The notes under the pieces were generated by a model that was given only the letters and a program-made list of their open reading frames with translations, was not told where the DNA came from and did not search any database. A stretch of DNA of 64,000 nt, from the NCBI RefSeq assembly GCF_003626645.1, contig NZ_RBAM01000002.1:248001-312000 (forward strand), read 5' to 3'. Source of the DNA: Streptomyces klenkii (GTDB lineage: Bacteria; Actinomycetota; Actinomycetes; Streptomycetales; Streptomycetaceae). Positions 57,287-64,000 of the stretch are shown one piece after another; the stretch's first letter is position 1, and each line of letters opens with the position of its first letter. The translations under genes were made by a program, and so were the position numbers.

Positions 57287-57543
57287 CGCTGCTCACCCGC
57301 CTTGCGGGCGCGCTCGTGGCGCCGCACGATCACGTACGCGATCACCGTCAGCAGCGTCGAGACCGGCACCCACAGCATCTGGTACCAGTAGAAGAACGGG
57401 ATGCCTATGAAGGCCGGGCCGGTCCGGGCGTAGGAGGCGACCCACAGCATCGCGGCGAAGGGAAGCGCCAGGCACAGTCCCGCCACGGCCAGGGGCGCGG
57501 TGACGACCGCCCTCCTGCTGCCGCCCTCCGGTGGTTCCGTCAT
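57283..57543 (-). CDS. DUF3311 small membrane protein
   Basis: An 86-residue protein with two transmembrane helices (A-P-L-A-V-A-G-L-C-L-A-L-P and M-L-W-V-P-V-S-T-L-L-T-V-I-A-Y-V-I-V). It begins M-T-E-P-P-E-G-G-S behind GGGGGAG. DUF3311 proteins are encoded just ahead of SSS symporters and may be a subunit or chaperone. The stop overlaps the mctP start. A longer form from GTG 57570 is less likely. Confidence 0.85.
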   Translation of the reverse strand: MTEPPEGGSRRAVVTAPLAVAGLCLALPFAAMLWVASYARTGPAFIGIPFFYWYQMLWVPVSTLLTVIAYVIVRRHERARKAGEQR

Positions 57544-57691
57544 GGTGCCGACTCCCCCCTGTGTGATCACTGCGTGATGCGCAGGAAATCTAGGCGAGGG
57601 GGCCGCCGGGAGTCACCCCCCGTCCGCATATCGGTATGACAACGTCACGAGATGCCGGGACGGGGACGACACGAGCGCCGGCCCGGCGGTT

Positions 57692-59236
57692 TCACGAGCC
57701 GGAGAAGTGGGAACTTCCGGCGAGCAGTTCGGCCGCGGCCTGTCCCGAGACGCGGGTCGCCCCGTGCGTCGCGAGGTGCACGGCGCCCGGCGAGCGCGGG
57801 CCGGGGACGCCCATCTCGACCACGACGGCGTCGGGCCGCGCGCCCAGCAGCCGGTCGAGGGCGGCGGCCATCCACGGGTGGCGGGCGGCGTCGCGCACCA
57901 CGGCGACGAGCGGCTTGCCGGCGGCGGGGGCGAGCACCTCGCGCTCCAGGACGCCCGCGTCGGCGGCGAGTTCGTCCTGGGTGAGGCGCACGGAGGTGGC
58001 GCCGGGGCGCAGTTCGCGCAGCGGGGCTGCCACGCCCCACGGGGTCCGCCGGTCGATGGCCAGGGTCGAGGCGGGGGCGAACTCGGCCACGTGCGGGTCG
58101 GCCGGCAGCGGCAGGGCGCCGTCCGCGCCGCCCACGACCCGCATGGCGCGGCGGGCGGCGACCAGCCCGATGCCGGAGGACCCGGCCGCGGCGCCCGGGG
58201 AGTCCTCCGCGTGCGCCCGGAAGCGCTCCCCCGACCAGGCGGCGAACTCCGCGACCCGCGCGGCCGCCCCGGCCAGCCGCTCCTCGGCCAGGACGCCGTC
58301 CCGCACGGCCGAGGCCAGCGCGGCAGTCAGCAGCTCGGTGTGCGCCTCGGCCGCGTGCTCGCCGCCGACGCACACCGCGTCCGCCCCTCCAGCCACGGCC
58401 CGTACGCTCGCGCCGTCGATCCCGTAGCGCGCCGTGACCGCCTTCATCTCGATGCCGTCGGTGACGACGAGGCCGGTGAAGCCCAGCCGTCCGCGCAGGA
58501 GGTCCACCAGGATGCGGGGGCTCAGGGTGGCCGGCAGCTCCGGGTCGAGCGCGGGGACGAGGAGGTGGCCGGTCATCACCACCCTGACGCCGGCTTCGAG
58601 GGCGGCGGCGAAGGGCGGCAGGGCGGTCGCGGCGAGCTCCTCGGCGGAGGCGGTGACGCGCGGCAGGTCGAGGTGGGAGTCGACGGCGGTGTCGCCGTGC
58701 CCGGGGAAGTGCTTGGCGCACGCCGCGACGCCCGCGGACTGCAAGCCACGCACCCACGCCGCGGTGTGCCGCGCGACCAGCTCCGTACCGGCGCCGAACG
58801 ACCGTACGCCGATGGTCGGATTGCGCGGGTTGGAGTTGACGTCGGCGCTGGGCGCGTAGTTCAGGGACACGCCGGCCGCGTGGAGCTCGCGGCCGATGTC
58901 GCGGGCGACGGACTGGGTCAGGGCGGTGTCGTCGACCGCACCGAGCGCCAGGTTCCCGGGGCGGGAGGCGCCCGTCCAGGCCTCCAGGCGGGTGACGTCC
59001 CCGGCTTCCTCGTCGATCGCGATGATCAAATCGGGGTTCTCCGCGCGGAGTTGCGCGGTGAGGCGGGCGACCTGCTCGGGGCCGGCGATGTTGCGGCCGA
59101 AGAGGACGACGGACGCGAGCCCGTCCTCGGCGATCCTGCGGCGCACCCAGTCCGGCGCCGTGGTGCCCTCGAAGCCCGGTTGCAGCACCGCGTGGGAGAG
59201 CCGGCCGAGTCGATCGCCGCGACCTTGGGAGAGCAT
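57692..59236 (-). CDS. Glycoside hydrolase family 3 beta-N-acetylhexosaminidase (NagZ-like)
   Basis: A 514-residue GH3 enzyme with the NagZ motif K-H-F-P-G-H-G-D-T-A-V-D-S-H (~170-183, His/Asp pair acting as acid/base) and the nucleophile in V-V-T-D-G-I-E-M-K-A-V (~255-265). NagZ removes GlcNAc from cell-wall fragments or chitobiose-like sugars. No signal peptide is seen, so it is probably cytoplasmic. ATG 59236 has AGGAGGT upstream. The longer C-terminal part (~350-514) is also GH3-like. A palindromic operator lies within the promoter. Confidence 0.88.
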   Translation of the reverse strand: MLSQGRGDRLGRLSHAVLQPGFEGTTAPDWVRRRIAEDGLASVVLFGRNIAGPEQVARLTAQLRAENPDLIIAIDEEAGDVTRLEAWTGASRPGNLALGAVDDTALTQSVARDIGRELHAAGVSLNYAPSADVNSNPRNPTIGVRSFGAGTELVARHTAAWVRGLQSAGVAACAKHFPGHGDTAVDSHLDLPRVTASAEELAATALPPFAAALEAGVRVVMTGHLLVPALDPELPATLSPRILVDLLRGRLGFTGLVVTDGIEMKAVTARYGIDGASVRAVAGGADAVCVGGEHAAEAHTELLTAALASAVRDGVLAEERLAGAAARVAEFAAWSGERFRAHAEDSPGAAAGSSGIGLVAARRAMRVVGGADGALPLPADPHVAEFAPASTLAIDRRTPWGVAAPLRELRPGATSVRLTQDELAADAGVLEREVLAPAAGKPLVAVVRDAARHPWMAAALDRLLGARPDAVVVEMGVPGPRSPGAVHLATHGATRVSGQAAAELLAGSSHFSGS

Positions 59237-59311
59237 GGCGGGTACCTCCTGGTGCGATGCGGTGCGCTGCAATGCAATGCGCTGCGATGCAGTGGCGCCC
59301 GGACAGTCGCG

Positions 59312-59340
59312 ATATTGGACTGTACCAATAGGGGTGTCAA
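59312..59340 (-). promoter_or_regulatory. nagZ promoter with palindromic operator (dre-like)
   Basis: On the minus strand, TTGACA (59340-59335) and CAATAT (59317-59312) are 17 bp apart. Inside lies the imperfect palindrome ATTGGACTGTACCAAT (59314-59329), which shares 10 of 16 positions with the DasR consensus ACTGGTCTAGACCACT. This suggests repression by DasR or another GntR or LacI-type regulator of GlcNAc use. Confidence 0.55.
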
Positions 59341-59440
59341 GGGCGCACCGAGCTTCTGAGCTGTTGAAATGCCCTTCCGTTTGTGGTGAGTTGAGGATCT
59401 CTTGTGAACGCCGGGACACCCGAGGCATAAGGAGATCGCC

Positions 59441-60445
59441 TTGCGCCGCTACGCACTCGTGGGCCGCCGCGATATCCGGCTCTCCGACGACGCGCCCGTG
59501 CCGGCCCCCGGGCCCGGCGAGGTCCTCGTCCGCGTCGCCGCCTGCACGGTCTGCAACCGCAGCGACCTCGCCTACTACCACTATTACGGGCTGCGCGAGC
59601 ACTGCGCGCAGGGCTGCTTCGGGCACGAGATCTCCGGCACGGTCGCGGACACCGGCCCCGGCGCCACCCGGTTCACCACCGGGCGGCGCGTCTTCGTCCG
59701 CACGCCGCTGACCACCGGATTCGCCGAATACGCCCTCGCCCGGGAGGTCTGCGTCGGCGCGCTCCCCGACCACGTCCCCTTCGAGCAGGGCGCCATCCTG
59801 CAACTGCTGCCGCTGGCGGTGCACGCCACGCGCGGCGTCCGCCTCGGCGACCGCGTGGCGATCGCCGGGCAGGGGCCGGTCGGGCTGATGGCACTCCTGG
59901 CCGCTGCCGCGCGCGGCGCCTCGCGCATCACCGTGATGGACCTCGACGCGTGGCGGCTGGAGCGCTCGCGGCTGCTGGGCGCGGACGAGTGCCGGCGCGT
60001 GGACGGCAGCGCGGCCGCCCTGCTGGAAGCGGGCGAGGGCGCCTTCGACGTGGCCGTCGACGCCGTCGGCACGCCCACGACACTGGAGGCGTGCGTGGGG
60101 CTGGTGCGGCAGAACGGCCTCGTGGTTCTGCTGGGCACGCACCACATCGACACGCGGGTCGGCATCGACCTGGTGACCTGGGAGAGGAAGGGCCTGCGCG
60201 CGCACAGTTCGGCCGAGCCGCACGACGCCGCCCGCGCGGAGGCCATGGCCGTCGCCGAGCGCCTGGCCGCCGACCGCACCGGCCGCCTGCACCTCGACGA
60301 CCTCCTCACCCACGTCCTGCCGCTGGCCGAACTCCCCCGCGCCGTCCGCCTGCTGTCGGCCAGCCGCTCCCTCTACCCGGACGCCGGGCCCGCCCCGTAC
60401 GCCGGCCCACCACCGAAGGTCCTCAAGGTGGCGGTGCGGCCGTGA
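59441..60445 (+). CDS. Medium-chain zinc-binding dehydrogenase
   Basis: A 334-residue MDR enzyme. It has the catalytic zinc motif C-x-V-C-N-R-S-D (~38-45), G-H-E-I-S-G (~65-70), and the Rossmann turn I-A-G-Q-G-P-V-G-L-M (~141-150). The four-Cys structural zinc lobe of classical alcohol dehydrogenases is absent, so the subgroup is closer to BchC-like or threonine-dehydrogenase-type sugar dehydrogenases. The start is a TTG at 59441 with AAGGAGA upstream. Its last codons overlap the next gene (GTGA). Confidence 0.75.
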   Translation: MRRYALVGRRDIRLSDDAPVPAPGPGEVLVRVAACTVCNRSDLAYYHYYGLREHCAQGCFGHEISGTVADTGPGATRFTTGRRVFVRTPLTTGFAEYALAREVCVGALPDHVPFEQGAILQLLPLAVHATRGVRLGDRVAIAGQGPVGLMALLAAAARGASRITVMDLDAWRLERSRLLGADECRRVDGSAAALLEAGEGAFDVAVDAVGTPTTLEACVGLVRQNGLVVLLGTHHIDTRVGIDLVTWERKGLRAHSSAEPHDAARAEAMAVAERLAADRTGRLHLDDLLTHVLPLAELPRAVRLLSASRSLYPDAGPAPYAGPPPKVLKVAVRP

Positions 60446-61344
60446 GGTGGGCGGTCGCCGGCTACGGCGACGTCGTGCGGCGCCGCGTGCTGCCCGCCCT
60501 GCGCGCCCTGGGCGAGGAGCCGGTCTACGTCTGGGGCCGGGACGCGGGCCGCGCCGCCCGCACGGCCGCGGAGTTCGGGGTGCCCGCGGGCGGCGACGAC
60601 CCGGCCCGGCTGACGGCCGCCGACGCGGTCTACGTGGCGACGCCCGTCGCCGGCCACGTGCCGGTCGCGCTCCACGCGCTGCGGGCGGGCTGCCACGTCC
60701 TGGTCGAGAAGCCGCTGGCGGGCGCGCTCGGCGGCGGGGGCGCGCTGGCGGAGGCGGCGGCCGCGGCGGGGCTGTGCGCCGGAGTGGCGTATTACCGCAG
60801 GCTGGGGCCCGCGGCGCGGCAGTTGCGCGAGGCGCTCACGGCGGGCGCGCCCGCGCGCGTGCAGCTCACGTTCTGCACCCCCTTCGACCCGGCGCCGGAC
60901 GACCCCAAGCTCTGGCGCACGGACCCGGCCGTGGCGGGCGGCGGCGTGCTCGCCGACGCGGGCAGCCACCGCCTGGACCTGCTGCTGTCGGTGCTGGGGC
61001 CGCCCGTACGGGTGGGCGCGCGGTTCGGCCGCAGGTTCCCCGCCGGGGCCGAGCGGCGCGCCCACGTGACGCTGGGCTGGGCCTCGGGCACGTCGGCGGA
61101 GTGCCGGTTCGCCTGGGTCGGCGGGGCCGAGCGGGACCGGATCGACGTCACCGCCGGAGGCCGCTTCCTGACGCTGGACCCGCTCGACGCGGGGCTCGCC
61201 CCCGAGCCGCACGTACCGCTGATCGCCGACTTCACGGCGGCGGTACGGGAGGGCAGGGCGCCCGTCTGCCCGGTCGCGGACGCCGTGCTCGTGGACGACA
61301 TCGTGACGACGGCTTGCTGGGCGGCACGGTTCCGGAATGGGTAG
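60442..61344 (+). CDS. Gfo/Idh/MocA family oxidoreductase
   Basis: A 300-residue NAD(P)-dependent oxidoreductase. The N-terminal Rossmann fold has V-A-G-Y-G-D-V-V-R-R-R-V-L (~5-17) and the conserved V-E-K-P-L-A (~92-97) that follows the C-H-V-L-V segment. The catalytic side includes A-D-A-G-S-H-R-L-D (~170-178), where a His is usual. Coupled to the dehydrogenase by GTG 60442 overlap. The two probably act in turn on a sugar or its amino derivative; the substrate is not shown. Confidence 0.8.
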   Translation: MRWAVAGYGDVVRRRVLPALRALGEEPVYVWGRDAGRAARTAAEFGVPAGGDDPARLTAADAVYVATPVAGHVPVALHALRAGCHVLVEKPLAGALGGGGALAEAAAAAGLCAGVAYYRRLGPAARQLREALTAGAPARVQLTFCTPFDPAPDDPKLWRTDPAVAGGGVLADAGSHRLDLLLSVLGPPVRVGARFGRRFPAGAERRAHVTLGWASGTSAECRFAWVGGAERDRIDVTAGGRFLTLDPLDAGLAPEPHVPLIADFTAAVREGRAPVCPVADAVLVDDIVTTACWAARFRNG

Positions 61345-61656
61345 TACGAGTTCCGTAATAATTCGTGCACAGGTCCGGAACAGGTAAAGCAGTGTTACCG
61401 GGGAAAGCCGTGAACTGCGCCCCTTCGCGCCCCAAGTGACCCGGTCAGTCCGTAATTTACGGAAAATTTAAGCTGTCACACGTAGGTAATGTGCGGGTAA
61501 ATTAAATGTCGCGGCAGCCGTGCAGACTCGATGGGAACGGCACGGCATGCCCGGCATGAACGCATGCATCAACGCGTGCATGAACGCCTGACCGAATGCT
61601 TGATCCGACCACACCGCGCCCCGCGTACGCAGCGGAGGGCGCAGGAGGCAGACCAA
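61345..61656. other. Intergenic region with AT-rich block and repeat-containing leader, upstream of the carbonic anhydrase gene
   Basis: 312 nt. An unusually AT-rich block (61450-61510) contains the palindrome CCGTAATTTACGG (61450-61462) and likely holds the promoter. A 12-bp tandem repeat (61553-61588), of the form (T/G)GCAT(G/C)AACGC(N), follows and is in frame within the tiny ORF at 61547-61591. No other gene is supported. Confidence 0.5.
61547..61591 (+). CDS. Possible 14-codon Cys-containing leader ORF
   Basis: ATG 61547 gives a peptide M-P-G-M-N-A-C-I-N-A-C-M-N-A, ending with TGA 61589-61591. It has two Cys codons and a N-A-C repeat due to the 12-bp DNA repeat. The upstream site is weak (GGGAACGG). 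A leader role is speculative; it could simply be repeat DNA. Confidence 0.3.
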   Translation: MPGMNACINACMNA

Positions 61657-62265
61657 ATGCAGACACTCATCGACAACGCCCGTTCGTTCGCCACGCACGT
61701 CGCTCAACACGCGGACGCCTTCCGGGCCTTCGAATCCGGCCAGAGCCCCGAAGTCCTCTTCGTCACCTGCTCCGACTCCCGCGTCATCCCCTCCCTCATC
61801 ACCGGCGCCCGCCCCGGCGAGCTCTTCGAGCTGCGCACCGCGGGCAACATCGTCCCCGAGTACCACAGCGGGCACCCCGCCGGAGAGACGGCCACCATCG
61901 AATACGCGGTGCGCGTGCTGGGCGTCCGCGACATCGTGGTGTGCGGCCACTCCCACTGCGGCGCGGTGAGCGCGCTCGTGCGGGGCGACGACCTCTCCGC
62001 CGCCCCGGCCGTACGGGGCTGGCTCGACCACGCCGCGCCGGGCCCCGTGCGGGGGGCCGCGCCGGACGCACCGGCGGATCTCGCCGCGCCCGTGCAGCAG
62101 CACGCCGTGGCCCAGTTGGAGCGGCTGCGCGCCTACCCCTGCGTACGGGAACGCCTCGGCGAGGGCACCCTGTCCCTCCACGCCTGGTACTACGAAGTGC
62201 ACACCGGGGCCGTCAGCGCGCACCGCCCCGAGCGCGGCGGCCGAGCGCCGTTCGGGCCCCTGTGA
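61657..62265 (+). CDS. Beta-class carbonic anhydrase
   Basis: A 202-residue beta-carbonic anhydrase converting CO2 and bicarbonate. The zinc ligands and dyad appear in V-T-C-S-D-S-R (~32-38, Cys and Asp/Arg) and V-C-G-H-S-H-C-G-A (His and Cys, ~91-99). Start ATG 61657 with GGAGG at 61644-61648. It precedes a SulP transporter gene by 57 bp, suggesting joint bicarbonate handling. Confidence 0.92.
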   Translation: MQTLIDNARSFATHVAQHADAFRAFESGQSPEVLFVTCSDSRVIPSLITGARPGELFELRTAGNIVPEYHSGHPAGETATIEYAVRVLGVRDIVVCGHSHCGAVSALVRGDDLSAAPAVRGWLDHAAPGPVRGAAPDAPADLAAPVQQHAVAQLERLRAYPCVRERLGEGTLSLHAWYYEVHTGAVSAHRPERGGRAPFGPL

Positions 62266-62321
62266 CGCGGCCTGCGCCCCACGTTCCCCGACCGCACCAC
62301 GAGGAAGAACCCTCATCCGCC

Positions 62322-63830
62322 ATGCACGCAACCCTCAGAACCTTCGCGTCCCTCAAGAGCGCCGCCGCGGTGCGGCGTGAGGTGCTCGCCTCCCTCGTCG
62401 TCTTCCTGGTGGCCCTGCCCCTGTGCGTGGGCGTGGCCGTCGCCTCCGGGGTGCCCGCCGAACTCGGCCTGATCACCGGCATCGTCGGCGGCCTGGTCGT
62501 GGGCGCCCTGCCCGGCAGCAGCCTTCAGGTCAGCGGGCCCGCCGCCGGCCTGACGGTGCTCGTCTACGAGGCCGTCCAGCAGTTCGGGCTCGGCGCGCTC
62601 GGGGCGCTCGTCCTGGCCGCCGGCCTGGTCCAACTCGCCCTCGGCGCACTGGGCTTCGGACGGTGGTTCCGCGCCATCTCCGTCGCCGTCGTCCAGGGCA
62701 TGCTCACCGGCATCGGGCTCGTCCTGCTCCTCGGCCAGCTCTACACCATGGCCGGGCGCAAGGCCCCCGGCTCCGGCCCCGCGAAGATCGCCGGCCTGCC
62801 GGGCCTGCTGTCCGCCGTCGCCACCGACCGCGCGGCGCTCACCGCCTTCGCGGTCGGCGCCGGCACCATCGCCGTCCTGGTGCTGTGGAAGCGGCTCCCG
62901 GCGAAGGTGCGGGTCGTCCCGGCTCCCCTCGCGGCGGTCGCGCTGGCCACGGCGGTGACCGTCGCGGCGGGCCTGGACGTGGCCCACGTGGAGGTGCAGG
63001 GCCTCGCCGACGCCGTCCGGCCGCCCGGCCTGGACGACCTGGGCGCGCTCGGCAGCGTGGCCGCCCTCGGCACGGTGCTCGCCTTCGCGCTCATCGCCTC
63101 GGCGGAGAGCCTGTTCAGCGCGGCGGCCGTCGACCGCATGCACGACGGCCCCCGCACCGACTACGACAAGGAGCTGATGGCCCAGGGCGTGGGCAACACG
63201 GTGTGCGGCGCGCTCGGCGCCCTGCCCATGACCGCGGTGATCGTCCGCAGCTCCGCCAACGTCCAGGCGGGGGCGCGCACTTCGCTCTCCCGCATCCTGC
63301 ACGGCCTGTGGCTGCTGCTCTTCGCGGTGCTGCTGCCGGCCGCGATCGGCGTCATCCCGCTGGCCGCCCTCGCGGGCGTCCTCGTCCACGCGGGCTGCAA
63401 GCTCGTCCCCGTCAAGGAGCTCGGCCCCCTGTGGCGCGAGCACCGCGGCGAGGCCGTCGTCCTCGGGGTCACGGCCGTGGCGATCGTCGCGACCAACATG
63501 TTCGAGGGCGTGGTGCTCGGCCTGCTGCTCGCCGTCGTGAAGACGGCGTGGGAGACCTCGCACGCCCACGTCGCCACCCGCGAACTGACCGGCGGCAGGC
63601 TCGTCGTGACGGTGACCGGCAACGCCACGTTCCTGCGCCTGCCCAAAATCCTGGAGACCCTGGAGTCCCTCCCCAAGGACAAACCCATAGAGCTCGACCT
63701 GACCGGCCTCCGGCACCTGGACCACGCGTGCCGCACGGCCCTGGAGAACTGGGCGGAGCGGCACCACGACGCGGGGACGGAGCCGGTGCTCCTGAGACCG
63801 ATGGCCGAAAAGGCGGGAATCCCGGCATAG
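62322..63830 (+). CDS. SulP family anion transporter with C-terminal STAS domain
   Basis: A 502-residue carrier. About 12 transmembrane helices (residues ~15-400) include the SulP-typical Q-V-S-G-P-A-A-G-L-T-V-L, and a STAS domain lies at the C-terminus (P-I-E-L-D-L-T-G-L-R-H-L-D-H-A-C). SulP proteins move sulfate, bicarbonate or other anions. Linkage to a carbonic anhydrase suggests bicarbonate. ATG 62322 starts M-H-A-T-L-R-T-F; the ribosome site GAGGAA is some 15 nt away, so the start is less certain. Confidence 0.85.
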   Translation: MHATLRTFASLKSAAAVRREVLASLVVFLVALPLCVGVAVASGVPAELGLITGIVGGLVVGALPGSSLQVSGPAAGLTVLVYEAVQQFGLGALGALVLAAGLVQLALGALGFGRWFRAISVAVVQGMLTGIGLVLLLGQLYTMAGRKAPGSGPAKIAGLPGLLSAVATDRAALTAFAVGAGTIAVLVLWKRLPAKVRVVPAPLAAVALATAVTVAAGLDVAHVEVQGLADAVRPPGLDDLGALGSVAALGTVLAFALIASAESLFSAAAVDRMHDGPRTDYDKELMAQGVGNTVCGALGALPMTAVIVRSSANVQAGARTSLSRILHGLWLLLFAVLLPAAIGVIPLAALAGVLVHAGCKLVPVKELGPLWREHRGEAVVLGVTAVAIVATNMFEGVVLGLLLAVVKTAWETSHAHVATRELTGGRLVVTVTGNATFLRLPKILETLESLPKDKPIELDLTGLRHLDHACRTALENWAERHHDAGTEPVLLRPMAEKAGIPA

Positions 63831-63869
63831 GAATCCCGGGGCGGGAATCCCGTCGTCGTCAGGAAGGCC

Positions 63870-63902
63870 GGGCGGGGGATCAAAAGCCGTCGTCCCCCGC
63901 CC
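63870..63902. terminator. Terminator hairpin between SulP gene and the following minus-strand gene
   Basis: GGGCGGGGGA (63870-63879) pairs perfectly with TCCCCCGCCC (63893-63902). It overlaps the last codons of the downstream minus-strand gene. A GGAATCCCG unit repeated three times (63816-63852) precedes it. Confidence 0.6.
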
Positions 63903-64000
63903 AGTCCCGCAGCCAGCGCGGATCCGCCCGGTCGCCGCGCCGGACGAACCGTACGTCCACGGACAGCCGCATCGCCGCCGTCCGCGTGTCGAGGGACGCG
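63880..64000 (-). CDS. C-terminal fragment of an unidentified protein (5' beyond the window)
   Basis: The minus-strand frame ending at TGA 63882-63880 reads, from the window edge, S-L-D-T-R-T-A-A-M-R-L-S-V-D-V-R-F-V-R-R-G-D and ends W-L-R-D-W-A-G-D-D-G-F. It is about 39 codons. The M-R-L-S-V-D-V-R-F segment resembles the end of phytanoyl-CoA dioxygenase-like proteins, but this is a weak match; the family remains open. Confidence 0.45.
   Translation of the reverse strand, partial: ASLDTRTAAMRLSVDVRFVRRGDRADPRWLRDWAGDDGF

Noticed and set aside
59252..59295. Short repeats considered as CRISPR
   Set aside because: Units are 7 nt with no spacers.
63816..63852. GGAATCCCG repeated three times after the SulP gene, first read as sigma-R -35 elements
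   Set aside because: No GTT occurs 18-19 nt downstream of any copy in a useful orientation; treated as simple repeats.

Overview
The window is 64 kb of very GC-rich (roughly 70-75%) actinobacterial chromosome. Strong third-position G/C bias, frequent GTG starts, ATGA/GTGA start-stop overlaps, and a set of hallmark genes (wblC, sigR-rsrA, catR-catA, class Ia nrdAB behind a B12 riboswitch, mycoredoxin) identify a Streptomyces or very close relative. Almost everything is vertically inherited core genome. The one clear mobile insertion is a TnpB element at about 31.9-33.4 kb.

Layout. 0-7.8 kb: DNA repair and stress genes, namely the end of an AdnA/AdnB-type helicase-nuclease, an M20 dipeptidase, NudC, mycoredoxin with a sigma-R promoter, UvrD2 with its HRDC domain, and the antibiotic-responsive regulator wblC (whiB7) behind a long leader that looks like a transcription attenuator. 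7.8-20 kb: an ABC1 kinase, a ThiF-like protein, a YgjP-type metalloprotease, a TerD-AIM24 fusion followed by two more AIM24 paralogues, NUDIX and DUF2342 genes, an SDR, MoaE, and a PDZ-Lon-type secreted protease. 20-30 kb: UPF0182, a Sel1/TPR protein flanked by two identical initiator tRNA genes, catR and catA around a Fur-type operator, a CBS protein and HisN.

30-37 kb: a TetR regulator and a peptide ABC transporter wrecked by a TnpB element. The N-terminal part of the binding protein, the divergent promoter region and most of the first permease gene are gone, and the element itself is a join of a decayed tnpB start and an intact second tnpB. The second permease and a fused double ATPase remain. 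37-41.8 kb: SMR transporter, rsgA, aroA, M50 protease, SRAP protein and a hydrolase. 41.9-48.3 kb: sigR-rsrA with an autoregulatory sigma-R promoter and a possible long isoform, a tandem of HD-GYP-like membrane proteins (the second degenerate), a TPR protein preceded by a coupled 29-codon ORF, and peptide deformylase.

48.4-51.6 kb: a small accessory-looking locus with YCII and GNAT proteins, an XRE-TPR regulator, a DUF6415-like protein, a 33-residue acidic peptide and a 66-residue Cys/His-finger protein. 51.6-55.4 kb: nrdA-nrdB with a cobalamin riboswitch and a pair of NrdR-box-like sites exactly 31 bp apart. 55.6-61.3 kb: MctP-type monocarboxylate symporter with its DUF3311 partner, a NagZ-like GH3 with a palindromic operator in its promoter, and a divergent dehydrogenase / Gfo-Idh pair. 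61.6-63.8 kb: beta-carbonic anhydrase plus SulP transporter, followed by the 3' end of an opposing gene.

A theme is redox and antibiotic stress. WblC is known to activate sigR in Streptomyces; sigma-R then drives its own operon and, by the promoter seen here, mycoredoxin; CatR senses peroxide at catA. The most interesting items are the wblC attenuator model, the TnpB-mediated split of the transporter with its predicted guide RNA, and the 48.8-51.6 kb small-peptide locus.
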